DNA of 64,000 bases. Origin: CAZSAT01 sp964604675 (lineage in GTDB: Bacteria; Myxococcota_A; UBA796; CAJQPC01). The notes below the pieces were generated by a model. The model did no database searches and had not been told where the DNA came from. It saw nothing but the letters and a program-made list of their open reading frames with translations. The position numbers were made by a program, and so were the translations under genes. The stretch lies in contig CAZSAT010000002.1 in assembly GCA_964604675.1 (NCBI GenBank), positions 83,643-147,642 of the forward strand, read 5' to 3'. Each line of letters starts with the position of its first letter. The first letter of the stretch is position 1. Below, one piece after another: positions 26,431-35,315 of this stretch.

Positions 26431-27327
26431 ATGACCCGCACCACGCTCCTGAGCCTGTCGCTCGTCGCCTTCGCCTTCGGGTGCAAGGGCGACACCGATG
26501 ACACCGGTGACACCGCACCCGAGGCCGACACGGACACGGACACGGACACCGACACGGACACGGACACCGACACGGACACCGACACGGACACCGACACGGA
26601 CACGGACACGGACACGGACACCGATGCCGACCTGGCCTTCACCCTGTCGGGCACCGCGCTCGATGTGCAGACCAGCACCCCGGCGGCCGAGGGCCTCTGC
26701 ATCGCCGCCCTGAACCCGGATGGCGCCGTGGTCGGTGGCAAGACCGTCACCATGGCTTCCAGCTCGGTCGGCGCCTCGGGCGCGTTCAGCATCGAGGGCG
26801 TGAACGACACCCCGGCCTTCGGCATCCTCGTGTCGGTCTTCGACTGCGACGACAAGACCGAGGACCTCGTCTTCACCACGGCCACCCCGGTCCTGCCCGA
26901 CGTCTACGCCGGCGTGGCGACGGGCGACGAGATCGGCGGCCAGTACGCGTTCTCGATCGGCAACGAGCTGCGCGAGGGCATGGAGCAGAGCCTGGCGGCC
27001 ATCGGTGGCCCCGGCGACCTGCTCAAGACCGGCGCGCTCGCCGGCGTGATCCTCGACGCTGCGGGCACCCCGCTCGACGGCGGCACGGTCACCGGCTCCA
27101 GCAAGACCGTGTACTACGCCGACAGCGACGCCACGGACGGTGGGCTCTTCGCCAGCACCACCACCGGCGTGAACACCTCCACCGAAGCGGCGGCCGGCGG
27201 GCTCTGGATCATCCCCAGTGCCCCCACCTCGGAGTACGGTGCCGAGGCCAAGGGCTACACCTTCGGCAGCGCGCTCGGCGGCTCGAACCCCGGCTCGGCC
27301 GTGTTCGCTCCGTTCGTCGCGGAGTAG
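26431..27327 (+). CDS. Lipoprotein with (Asp-Thr)16 linker, paralogue of the previous gene
   Basis: The 298-residue protein has a signal ending in FAFGC at the lipobox, a DDTGDT stretch, then 16 consecutive Asp-Thr pairs (about residues 33-64) as an extended acidic spacer. The globular part repeats the plan of the upstream lipoprotein: LSGTALDVQTSTPAAEGLC, GAFSIEGVNDTPAFGILVSVFDCDD, TGALAGVILDAAGTPLDGGTV and YYADSDATDGGLF. The spacer probably holds the domain away from the membrane and may bind calcium. AGAGGAGAT precedes the ATG. Its stop lies only four bases from the stop of the convergent 5'-nucleotidase gene. Confidence 0.78.
   Translation: MTRTTLLSLSLVAFAFGCKGDTDDTGDTAPEADTDTDTDTDTDTDTDTDTDTDTDTDTDTDTDTDADLAFTLSGTALDVQTSTPAAEGLCIAALNPDGAVVGGKTVTMASSSVGASGAFSIEGVNDTPAFGILVSVFDCDDKTEDLVFTTATPVLPDVYAGVATGDEIGGQYAFSIGNELREGMEQSLAAIGGPGDLLKTGALAGVILDAAGTPLDGGTVTGSSKTVYYADSDATDGGLFASTTTGVNTSTEAAAGGLWIIPSAPTSEYGAEAKGYTFGSALGGSNPGSAVFAPFVAE
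26527..26622 (+). repeat. Hexanucleotide microsatellite coding (DT)16
   Basis: Sixteen tandem units of GACACS (GACACG or GACACC) occupy 96 bases. The 6-bp period keeps the reading frame, so slippage would lengthen or shorten the linker without breaking the gene. Confidence 0.95.
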
Positions 27328-27331
27328 ACGG

Positions 27332-29191
27332 CTACTTCTTCCAGCCGATCAGGCGGCCGGAGGGCTCGGTGTAGCTCTCCGGCACGTCCGGCACGCCATC
27401 GCCGTCGTCGTCGCCGAAGGTGTCGGCGTAGTCGGCGAGGGCCTGCCACAGCTTGAGGGGCTGAGCACCCTCGGTCTTCGCGTCGGTGTCGAAGACCATC
27501 GAGGTGACGCCTTCGCTCGTGTCGATGGCGTTGCCCGCGGCGTCCTTGGGCGTGACCTCCAGAAGCCCGCTGGTCAGGTCCTCGAGGATCACGATCAGGC
27601 TGGCGATGTAGCTGTCGACCGCCACGTGGAAGAGCTCGTCGGAGCTGGTGTCGAGCTCGACCCACTGCTTGCCGTCGTAGAGCTGCACGCTCTGCGCGCG
27701 GAAGAAGGGCACCTGGTTGGTGTCCACCGTGCAGCGCATCGTCGAGCTCCACTCGATGAAGTAGCTGCAGCCGTAGAAGGGCGAGACCGACGCGGTGACC
27801 TCGCAGACGTCCTTGATCTCGGCTGCGGTGGCGTAGAAGTGGGTGAGGTCGTAGCCCGGCGCGGTCAGGGAGCCGCCCAGGGGCAGCACCCGGAAGAGGT
27901 CGGAGAAGCCCTGCACGCCGCCGTTGCCGTGCTCGAGCGGGTCGCGGATCAAGCCCTGGTTCTCGAACGCGATGTCGATCGGGTCGTCCGCCGTGCGGTT
28001 CATGGCCCAGAGGTAGGCGTCGGTCACCAGGTTGGCGATGGGCGCCTCGGTGCACTCCGGCAGGGTGATGTCGTCGGGGATGGAGAAGACGGGTGCGTGG
28101 AAGCTCGTGCCGAGATCCGCGAGCGGACCGGCGTCGAGATCCGCCACGAAGCCGTCGACCATCTCGGTGATGGCGCTGTCGCCGAGGACGCTGTCGTCGA
28201 TCGGGTGGAGGGTGTAGTCCTCGAGCTCCCAGCTGCTCCCGTCCCAGGCCAGGTCGACCTGGCCCAGCCACATGGTGTGGTAGCCGGCCTGCACGATCCA
28301 GGTGTCCCCGGCGGTCGCGACCGCCTCCATCGGGGTGTGGCTGTGGCCTCCGACGATCAGGTCGATGCCCGGCACCTCGGAGGCCAGCAGGTGGTCGGCC
28401 GACAGGGTCTCGTCGTCGTCGACGCCTGCATGGGTCAGGGCGATCGTGAGGTCCACCCCTTCGAGCTCCGCGAGGGCCGAGGCGGCCGCGTCCGCAGCCA
28501 CGGTGAAGGTGGTGGGCACCGCCGCCGGGCTGATGCTCGCGGCTTCGTCGCCCAGCAGGCCGAACAGCCCGAGGGTGAGGCCGTTGTCGAGCTCGAGGGT
28601 CATCGAGCTCTGGATGCGGCCGCTGTCGAAGAGCATCTCGAGCGCGTCGTCGTCGATGTCGTTGTCGTCGGGAACAGTGTTCGAGGCGACGATGGGCACG
28701 GTCACGCCGAGCTCGTCGCCCTTGGCGATCATGTCGCCCAGCACACCCGGTCCCCAGTCGAACTCGTGGTTGCCCAGGGTGATGGCGTCGTAGCCGATGG
28801 CCTGCATGACCTGGAGCTCGGCCGCGTGGCTGGTGGCCAGCATCTGGAAGAGGTCGCCCGCCATCCAGTCACCGGCATCGAAGAGCACCACGGGGTGGCT
28901 GGTGGCGCCACGGATCTCGTTGACGAGGGCGGCCACGCGCGCCAGCCCGCCGCGGGTGCCGTCGCCGGTGCCGCTGGGGTCGTACTCCGCGTTTGGCCCC
29001 AGGCCGAGCATGTGGCTCTGCCAGTCGTTCGTGTGGAGGATCGTCACGCGCAGCTTGCCGTCGTCCACCACCTCGCCGGTGTCTTCCGTGTCGGTCGCGA
29101 CCGGATCGGTGTCGACCGGCTCGGGCTGTGTGTCGACGGAGGTGTCCGGGACGTCGTTCTTGCACGACGCGAGCAGGAGGAAGATCAGCAT
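27332..29191 (-). CDS. Secreted 5'-nucleotidase/UshA-type metallophosphatase lipoprotein
   Basis: The 619-residue lipoprotein (MLIFLLLASC) has an Asp/Thr/Val-rich linker, then a calcineurin-like domain: TILHTNDWQSHM (metal-binding D-x-H type), DAGDWMAGD, LGNHEFDWG, ALTHAGVDDDE and VGGHSHTPME in order, giving the dinuclear metal site. The C-terminal part (about 340-600) corresponds to the 5'-nucleotidase substrate domain with ENQGLIRDPL and YDLTHFYATAAEIKD. It would release phosphate and nucleosides from extracellular nucleotides. The C-terminal DDDGDGVPDVPES is calcium-motif-like. It is convergent with the DT-linker lipoprotein gene. Confidence 0.88.
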   Translation of the reverse strand: MLIFLLLASCKNDVPDTSVDTQPEPVDTDPVATDTEDTGEVVDDGKLRVTILHTNDWQSHMLGLGPNAEYDPSGTGDGTRGGLARVAALVNEIRGATSHPVVLFDAGDWMAGDLFQMLATSHAAELQVMQAIGYDAITLGNHEFDWGPGVLGDMIAKGDELGVTVPIVASNTVPDDNDIDDDALEMLFDSGRIQSSMTLELDNGLTLGLFGLLGDEAASISPAAVPTTFTVAADAAASALAELEGVDLTIALTHAGVDDDETLSADHLLASEVPGIDLIVGGHSHTPMEAVATAGDTWIVQAGYHTMWLGQVDLAWDGSSWELEDYTLHPIDDSVLGDSAITEMVDGFVADLDAGPLADLGTSFHAPVFSIPDDITLPECTEAPIANLVTDAYLWAMNRTADDPIDIAFENQGLIRDPLEHGNGGVQGFSDLFRVLPLGGSLTAPGYDLTHFYATAAEIKDVCEVTASVSPFYGCSYFIEWSSTMRCTVDTNQVPFFRAQSVQLYDGKQWVELDTSSDELFHVAVDSYIASLIVILEDLTSGLLEVTPKDAAGNAIDTSEGVTSMVFDTDAKTEGAQPLKLWQALADYADTFGDDDGDGVPDVPESYTEPSGRLIGWKK

Positions 29192-29388
29192 GGAACGAGG
29201 CTACCGTGACTCTGCGTCGGGTTGATTGGAGGTTCGCCGAGTCATTGTGGTTCCCAGTGGCCACGCGTCCGACGAAGGCGTGCCAGGGGCACGTCGAGGA
29301 GGCGCGGGGTCGCTGGGGGCCCGAAGGGCCGGCGAGGCCCGATCAACTCGGCGTAGAGGCACGATAACCGCGGCGGGGTCGCCTCGTC

Positions 29389-30738
29389 TCAGTCCTCGTA
29401 GACCGAGCAGTAGTCCGGAAAGACCGAGGGCAGGCCCGCCTCGTAGGGCGAGGTGACCTCGGTCCCCTCTGGATGGTCCTCCAGGAAGCGCAGCACCCAC
29501 GGCCAGAACTCGGCCTCGACCGTGTGCCCCATCCCGTGGTTGCACGTGACCAGGAAGTGATCGCGCGCGGAGAGCGCCTCGATCATCTCGCCGGCGAGCT
29601 TGTGGAAGTCGGTGTCCACCGCCTCGTCGGTCTTGCCGCCCCAGGTGACCAGCACGGGGATGGCCTCGTGGTCCTTCGCGAAGTCCAGGCTGATGCCGCC
29701 GGACAGCGGCGCCGCGGACGCGAGCTTCGCGGAACGGGCAGCGATCACCGCGCCGGTCATCAGCCCGCCGTTCGACATGCCGGTGACGTGGATGCGGTCG
29801 GGGTCCACGGGGTACTGGTCGCTCACGCAGGTGAGCAGGTCGTCGAAGAGCGTGATGTCCACGTTGTTGTCGGCGGGGCTCACCACGTCGTAGGCCACGC
29901 TCCCACCGAGCTCGCTGGCCTGGGTGGCGACCGTGATGTAGCCCGCGGCCGGGGCCTGGTTGCCGATGTCGGTGTCGGTCAGGAAGTCCTGGGCGGTGCC
30001 CGAGAAGCCGTGGAAGACGAAGAGCAGGGGCCAGGTCTGCTTCGGGTCGTAGGCGTCCGGCAGGAGCACCTCGAAGGAGCGCTCGATGGCGCCGGACACG
30101 AAGGCGCTGTTCGTGCCGACCGCCACGGTGGGGCAGTCCTCGGCGCTGAGACGCTCCAGAGCGTTGTCGTCGCCCTCGCCCGGGCAGGCCACGTCGTAGC
30201 CCTTCGCCCGTGCATCCCACGCGGTGCTGCCGAAGGTGCTGCCGGCGAGGTCGATCTCGAAGGTCACGACCGAGCCCGACAGGTCACCACAGAAGCCGTC
30301 GTCGCCGACCGTGCCGCTGAGGACGGCCGCGATCTCCACCTCGCTGGAGGTGGGCGAGTAGTCCGCCGGCAGGGGAAAGGTCCCGAAGTCCATGCTGAAG
30401 GTGTCGTCGTCGGCCAGGGGCACGTCGCTCACCGTGGAGAGCACGTCGCTCACCGCGTCGACGCCGTCGGTGGCGCGCATCACGATGCTCGACCACCCCC
30501 GTTGCCCCTCGACCTCGCCGGCGGTCAGCTCGAGCTGGAAGGGCACCTCCAGCCCGCCAACCGACGCGACCGAGAAGGTCACCAGCCAGAGGCCCTCGGG
30601 CACGCCGCTCAGGTCCACGGGCTCGGCGGTCTCGCCGGTGGCCGTGTCGCTGCCTGCCGGCACCTCGGTGTCGTCGCCCGCCACCGCGGGGGCCGTGTCG
30701 GCCGGGTCGCCGCTGCAGGCGAGGAGAAGGGTGAGCAT
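29389..30738 (-). CDS. Esterase/PHB-depolymerase-like alpha/beta hydrolase lipoprotein
   Basis: The 449-residue lipoprotein (MLTLLLAC) has a Thr/Asp-rich linker, a beta-rich N-terminal domain (about 45-200) and an alpha/beta hydrolase domain (about 205-440). LLFVFHGFSG supplies the oxyanion-hole HG, GMSNGG the nucleophile serine, and CNHGMGHTVE a likely catalytic His region. The class includes LpqC/feruloyl-esterase and PHB-depolymerase-like secreted enzymes. The gene at 50335 shares the core sequence pattern (ALFD-LL-C---QY-VD--R-H-TGMS-GG), so the two are paralogues. The preceding 197 bases to the nucleotidase hold no gene. Confidence 0.82.
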   Translation of the reverse strand: MLTLLLACSGDPADTAPAVAGDDTEVPAGSDTATGETAEPVDLSGVPEGLWLVTFSVASVGGLEVPFQLELTAGEVEGQRGWSSIVMRATDGVDAVSDVLSTVSDVPLADDDTFSMDFGTFPLPADYSPTSSEVEIAAVLSGTVGDDGFCGDLSGSVVTFEIDLAGSTFGSTAWDARAKGYDVACPGEGDDNALERLSAEDCPTVAVGTNSAFVSGAIERSFEVLLPDAYDPKQTWPLLFVFHGFSGTAQDFLTDTDIGNQAPAAGYITVATQASELGGSVAYDVVSPADNNVDITLFDDLLTCVSDQYPVDPDRIHVTGMSNGGLMTGAVIAARSAKLASAAPLSGGISLDFAKDHEAIPVLVTWGGKTDEAVDTDFHKLAGEMIEALSARDHFLVTCNHGMGHTVEAEFWPWVLRFLEDHPEGTEVTSPYEAGLPSVFPDYCSVYED

Positions 30739-31238
30739 GGGGCCTCCGGGAGGAGGTCTATCCGGTCGCTGTGCGCCGCCTCGCGGAAGGTCGGATCCCG
30801 CTGGCAGCGGCCCGTCCGGGGCCGCCAGTGGGGCCTGACAAGCCCCGCGCCATCGCGAGTCGCTCCTCGGTAGACCGTGAGCCAGACCGTCCTGCCGACA
30901 GCCCCCGTGGTCGTGTCGACAGCGTAGGAGCCGTAGCTGGCCGTCGTCGCATGGCTGCGATCGACACGTCTCTTGCCGGCGGTCGACTTCGAGGTCCCAG
31001 AGCTCGTGCCGCCGTCAGGTCAGACCAGGGACAGCGTCGCCGAGCCGAGCTGCTCGACCCCGGAAGGCACCGCATCCCACGCCAGGTCGCTGGGAGAGCT
31101 GGGGATGCCACGTTCGGTGCTCCGCCGGACGCCGGAGCGACGGAATTCCATGCACTTGCGAGATCGGCGCAGCCCGCGGGCCCCACACGGGCGCACGAAG
31201 CGTGGTTTCCCGACCTCTCCCAGCGCCCGAGCGTGGCT
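30739..31238. other. 500-base stretch without a supported gene
   Basis: Open frames here on both strands are Arg/Pro/Ser-rich shadows without start context or family likeness. The segment lies between the esterase start and the stop of the Asp-box gene and should hold the esterase promoter. Composition looks less coding-like than its flanks. Nothing else is recognised. Confidence 0.5.
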
Positions 31239-32570
31239 TCAGGGCCTCTCCGACGAGGCCGGTGCGAGGGCGCGGGGCAGCGCGTCCCGGTCCGGATCCC
31301 TGGCGGCGACGTTGCGCCGGTCCGGTCGCGACGCCGCGCGCGCCCGCCTCGGTTCCGCGAGCGTCTCTGCCGTCCCGCGCCGCCGTCCCGCGAGGGCCAG
31401 CGCCGCGAGCCACAGCAGGCCGTCGCGTCCGCCTCGACAGCCACACCCGTCCGAGGCGCCGCCCGAGTCGATCTGGATGCCGCCGCTGGCCGGGTCGGAG
31501 TCGGTGTCCACGGGGTCGGCGTCGAAGCTGTCGAGCGCAGCACGGAGCTGGTCGTAGAGGGGCTCGCAGATCCGGGCGTGGTCCGAACCGTCCGGACAGG
31601 CCAGCGGCCCTGCCACGCCCTCCGGCTCGAGCGTGGTGCGGAAGCTCTCTCCGGCGAAGAGCAGGCTCCCCGTGGTCTCCGCGTAGCTGGCGAGCAGCAG
31701 CTCGTCGCCCCACGCGACGCCGATCGACTCGGGGGCCCCGACCACCACCTCCAGCGGCCCGAGCGCGTGACCCGTCCAGAGCGCGACCTGCGCCTCCACC
31801 ACCCAGAGCGTGTCGCCGTCGAGCGCCACGTCGGCGAGGCCTCCCTCGACGGCCAGCACCGCCGTGGCCGCAGCACCGGGCTCCGCGACGTGGAGCAGCG
31901 TGTCGCCGTCGAGCGCGTCGAGCACGAGCCAGGCCTCGTCTCCACGGGCGGCCGCCAGGCGCAGGACCGGCGAGGAGCTCTCCGTCCACGTCGCCACGTC
32001 GAGCGTGTCCACCCGCCAGGTCGCGCCGCCGTCGTCGGACGACAGCACGCTCTGTTCGCCCGAGCTGTTCTGCCCGGTCGCCCAGGTGAGCTCGCCTGCG
32101 ACGACCACGCTCGAGAGCTCCAGGTCCTCGTGCACCGAGGCCATCGACCAGGTCGCGCCGTCGTCGGTCGAGCGCCAGATCTCGTTCTCCGAGGGGTAGC
32201 CAGGGTGGCTGGACACCGCCACGACCACGCCGTCGTCGCCCACCGACAGATCGGCGACCTCCCGTCCGTCCAGGTCCGCCGGGACGGCCCAGCTGCACCC
32301 GCCATCGACCGAGCGGTAGACCGAGGCCTGGTCGTCGCGCGCCTGGTCGAGGTCGACCACGGCCAGCAGATCGCTCCCGCTCCGGTGGTACGCGGGCACC
32401 GCCACGGCGTCTTCGGTGGTCACCGCCTCGTGGCAGGTCCACGCCCAGCCCTCGTCCTCCACGAGGAGGCCGAAGCTCGTCTCCAGGAGCGCTGGTGGTC
32501 GGGGGTCGATGTCGATGCCGGCGAGCAGGGCCCCCACGTGGGCCTGCGCGACCGCGAGTGCGAACAGCAA
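31239..32570 (-). CDS. Secreted Asp-box/BNR-repeat protein with C-terminal anchor-like segment
   Basis: The 443-residue product starts at TTG with a short signal (MLFALAVAQAHVG). It has at least three Asp-box motifs, S-x-D-x-G-x-T-W: YRSVDGGCSWAV, WRSTDDGATWSM and LSSDDGGATWRV, marking a sialidase-like or YCF48-like beta-propeller. Near residue 375 SDGCGCRGGRDGLLWLAALALAGRRR has the Cys, hydrophobic helix and Arg cluster of MYXO-CTERM sorting signals. About 45 low-complexity residues follow that signal, which is unusual and could mean a lost stop codon. It is the third gene of the operon with the propeller lipoprotein (three-base gap) and the GH18 protein. Confidence 0.72.
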   Translation of the reverse strand: MLFALAVAQAHVGALLAGIDIDPRPPALLETSFGLLVEDEGWAWTCHEAVTTEDAVAVPAYHRSGSDLLAVVDLDQARDDQASVYRSVDGGCSWAVPADLDGREVADLSVGDDGVVVAVSSHPGYPSENEIWRSTDDGATWSMASVHEDLELSSVVVAGELTWATGQNSSGEQSVLSSDDGGATWRVDTLDVATWTESSSPVLRLAAARGDEAWLVLDALDGDTLLHVAEPGAAATAVLAVEGGLADVALDGDTLWVVEAQVALWTGHALGPLEVVVGAPESIGVAWGDELLLASYAETTGSLLFAGESFRTTLEPEGVAGPLACPDGSDHARICEPLYDQLRAALDSFDADPVDTDSDPASGGIQIDSGGASDGCGCRGGRDGLLWLAALALAGRRRGTAETLAEPRRARAASRPDRRNVAARDPDRDALPRALAPASSERP

Positions 32571-32573
32571 GCG

Positions 32574-33674
32574 CTACTCGGCCGCCTGGAGGCGGTAGAC
32601 CTGGTTGCCTTCGGCGTGGCTGACCCAGAGGTCGTCCGCGGAGACCACCTCGATCCCGGTGAGGCCGGGGCTGCCCAGGTCGAGGTAGTCGACCTCGCCG
32701 CCGTCGAGGTCGAAGGCCCAGAGGCGGCCGGTCGCGAAGTCGCCGACGTAGATCAGGTCGTCGTGCATCGCCAGCCCGCTGGGCTGCTCCATGCCGAAGT
32801 CCTCGCCGTCGATCATCAGGTACATCGTGGCCCCGTCCACCTCGTAGTGCTCGGTGCCGGGCTCCTGCGCGCGGCGGTCGTCGCCCCGCTCGCCGGTGGC
32901 GGTGTCGAGCGCGACGATCCGGTTCTTCCCGGGGTCAGCGACCCACAGGAGCCCGGTCGCGCTGTCGAGCGCCATGTGGCTCGGGATGCCCTCGACGTAG
33001 CCCATCTCGCCGCTCACGTAGCTGGCGGTGATGCCGTCGCTGTGGTCGTCGAAGCCCAGCCCGTGGTCCTGGCCGAAGTCCACCCGGTCGATCTCGCCGT
33101 TCTTGCCGTCGACCACCCAGTACACGTTCTCGCTCTCCCAGGCGATGCCGGCGCAGCGGGGAGACTCGTGCTGCATGTCGATGTGGCTGCCCAGGTCCAC
33201 GTTGAAGCCGTAGAGCTCGGTCAGGTAAGCGACCGCGTCGGGGTTCGAGGTGCCGAAGAGGTCGAGGGCGCTCGGCCACAGGGTGGGGCCCATGAAGTTG
33301 TTGGGGTCGCCGTTGCCGTTGTAGGTGTTCTGGCTGTCCTGGCAGGTGCCGAAGGTTCCGGGCGCGCCGAAGTCGATGCTGGAGACCTGATCCATGAAGT
33401 GCAGCGCGTAGGGGTCGACGATGTGTTGGGAGCTCGGGCTGCCCATCGCGTCGGACACCACCGTCACGCTGTCGTCGGAGCGGTTCACGATCCAGAGCTC
33501 GCCGTCGATCTCGGGGTTGAACGCGAGGTCGGTCGGGTAGTCCAGGCCGTCGGCTTCGTCGGCCATCTCGGTCGCCACCACGAGCGAGCCGTCGTGGGTG
33601 CCGGCGCCCAGCGCGGGCACGCCGGTGACCTCTTCTTCGACGGAACAGGCGGTCAGCAGCAGGGCGACGAGCAT
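32574..33674 (-). CDS. NHL/SMP-30-like beta-propeller lipoprotein
   Basis: The 366-residue protein has a short lipobox signal (MLVALLLTAC) and a propeller built of repeated strands such as DYPTDLAFNPEIDGELWIVNR, GIPSHMALDSATGLLWVADPGKNRIVALD and MEQPSGLAMHDDLIYVGDFATGRLWAFD. The pattern is that of NHL or gluconolactonase-like propellers. No catalytic residues can be assigned, so binding or a lyase/lactonase role are both possible. The ATG at 33674 shares one base with the GH18 stop (TGATG); the longer open frame upstream is a shadow of that gene. Confidence 0.75.
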   Translation of the reverse strand: MLVALLLTACSVEEEVTGVPALGAGTHDGSLVVATEMADEADGLDYPTDLAFNPEIDGELWIVNRSDDSVTVVSDAMGSPSSQHIVDPYALHFMDQVSSIDFGAPGTFGTCQDSQNTYNGNGDPNNFMGPTLWPSALDLFGTSNPDAVAYLTELYGFNVDLGSHIDMQHESPRCAGIAWESENVYWVVDGKNGEIDRVDFGQDHGLGFDDHSDGITASYVSGEMGYVEGIPSHMALDSATGLLWVADPGKNRIVALDTATGERGDDRRAQEPGTEHYEVDGATMYLMIDGEDFGMEQPSGLAMHDDLIYVGDFATGRLWAFDLDGGEVDYLDLGSPGLTGIEVVSADDLWVSHAEGNQVYRLQAAE

Positions 33675-35098
33675 CAGGACTCCGGGGAGCGTCGGTAGAT
33701 CAGGAGGAAGGGGAGGGCCAGCCACCAGGCCCCAGCGGGGGCGCCGGTAGCACATCCGGCCTTGTCGAGCACCTGCACGTCGACCTGGTCGCTGCCGCGC
33801 CGGCCGTCGGAAGCTTCGACGTCGAGTTGGAAGGTGTAGGTGCCGCCCTCTTCGGCGACGAACGAGCTGGTGCGGCTGCGATCGCCGTCCAGGGCGACGG
33901 AGGGCCCGGCCACCTGGGACCAGCTCCAGTGTTCGCCTTCCTCGGCGTCGCCCACCAGGAGCACCTCCTGCTCGACGTACGCCAGCACGCTCTCGCCGGC
34001 CGACACCGCCAGGGCCGAGGAGCCGTCGTTCTCCGGGTACTCCTCTTCGTCGCCACCGTCGCCGCCGTCGCCGCCGTCGTCGCCTCCGTCGCCGCCGTCG
34101 CCGCCGCTGAGGTCCACCGTCAGGTCGAGCACCTCGTCCCAGAGCTCGTCGTAGTCGCCTTCGTAGTGCAAGGCCCACACGCCGGTGCCGAGCAGGCCGG
34201 CGTCGTTGACCGCGTAGTCGACCTTCGCCGCGATGCTCCCGACGTCGTCGTACCAGAGCTGCTCGGTGCTCGAGGGGAAGCAGTACGGGGTCTCGGTCTG
34301 CTCGTCGTAGTAGCGACCGGCCGCCTCGCACTCGGGGATGGCCGAGGACATCACGACCGCGCTGGAGTCGGCGGTCGCGTCGCCAGGCACGTCGTTGTTC
34401 GTGGTGGGCCAGTTCCGCCCGTACAGCGGCAGGCCCAGGATGATCTTGTCGCGCGGGGCCCCGTAGTAGACGTAGTCCTCGACGGTCCAGTCCAGGCTGT
34501 AGTCGCTCCAGATGCCGCCGCCGTAGAGCGGGGCCACGGGCCCCGGGTCACCGCCCGACCAGTGGTAGCCGTAGCCCATGATGAAGAGGCCGTCGGACGC
34601 GTTGGCCAGGGCGTCGTAGTCGTAGGCACCGGACCAGTCCACGGCCGGGGTGGCCAGGGTGACCTCGTCCACGACCTGCTTGAGCTCCTCGATGAAGTCG
34701 ACCAAGTCCTGCTTGTTGTCGGAGCTCATGCCCTCGAAGTCGACATTCACGCCGTTGGCGCCGTGGTCGTTCACCAGGTCGCCCAGCTCGGAGACCGCCG
34801 AGGCCCGCTTCGAGGGGCTCGACAGGAAGCTGTCGATGGAGCTGGAGCTGAAGTTGGTCACACAGAGATCGATCTTCACGTCGTGGAGCTCGGCGTAGCT
34901 CATCGCCTCGTCGACTCGGCTGGTCCAGTTCGACGTGCTCGAGAGGCTGCCGTCGCTCTCGATCCCTACGTTGAAGATCGCCACATGGGTCAGTGCATCC
35001 CAGCGAAGGCTCTCGAGATCGTCCGCCCAGTAGGCCAGGTAGCCGTACACCACGGCGTCGGGCTGAGCGTTCGCGAGCGCGAGCATGAGGGCCAGCAT
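33674..35098 (-). CDS. Secreted GH18-family hydrolase (chitinase/YaaH-like) with C-terminal anchor
   Basis: The 474-residue protein has a signal peptide (MLALMLALANA). The GH18 barrel covers about 15-330: VVYGYLAYWADD, the active-site strand ANGVNVDFEGM with D120 and proton donor E122, MGYGYHWSGG and GLPLYGRNWP. The Asn-rich form of the active-site strand resembles YaaH/SleL-type peptidoglycan or chitin N-acetylglucosaminidases. A Gly/Asp-rich linker follows, then an Ig/PKD-like domain (about 370-440), then GCATGAPAGAWWLALPFLLIYRR, a MYXO-CTERM-like sorting end. It probably degrades chitin or peptidoglycan at the cell surface. It heads a three-gene secreted operon. Confidence 0.87.
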   Translation of the reverse strand: MLALMLALANAQPDAVVYGYLAYWADDLESLRWDALTHVAIFNVGIESDGSLSSTSNWTSRVDEAMSYAELHDVKIDLCVTNFSSSSIDSFLSSPSKRASAVSELGDLVNDHGANGVNVDFEGMSSDNKQDLVDFIEELKQVVDEVTLATPAVDWSGAYDYDALANASDGLFIMGYGYHWSGGDPGPVAPLYGGGIWSDYSLDWTVEDYVYYGAPRDKIILGLPLYGRNWPTTNNDVPGDATADSSAVVMSSAIPECEAAGRYYDEQTETPYCFPSSTEQLWYDDVGSIAAKVDYAVNDAGLLGTGVWALHYEGDYDELWDEVLDLTVDLSGGDGGDGGDDGGDGGDGGDEEEYPENDGSSALAVSAGESVLAYVEQEVLLVGDAEEGEHWSWSQVAGPSVALDGDRSRTSSFVAEEGGTYTFQLDVEASDGRRGSDQVDVQVLDKAGCATGAPAGAWWLALPFLLIYRRSPES

Positions 35099-35315
35099 GA
35101 GGAGCTCCGGGTGCCGAGCGCGTTGTAGCGCCGGATCTGCGGGATCCGAAGCGGAACATGCCCGTGCATCGGGGGTTTTGACAGGCGCTCGACGGGAGTC
35201 GACCCGCTGCCTCCGCAATAGGGTCGAGGAGCTTCCGTAGATCCGCCAGCTCTGCCTCGTCGGGTAGAGTCGACCCCAAGACCTTCCCGAACGCACTCGC
35301 CTGGAGTACAGGACC

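Noticed and set aside
30973..31557. A 194-codon plus-strand frame in the gene-poor stretch
   Set aside because: Ser/Arg/Pro-rich with no ribosome site and overlapping the end of the Asp-box gene antisense.
30771..33698. A 975-codon plus-strand open frame opposite the Asp-box and propeller genes
   Set aside because: Composition is Arg/His/Val/Gly-rich shadow; three coherent minus-strand secreted proteins occupy the region.
35178..35222. TTGACA upstream of pspA as its promoter
   Set aside because: The nearest AT-rich -10-like bases (CAATAG) are more than 30 bases away, outside normal spacing.
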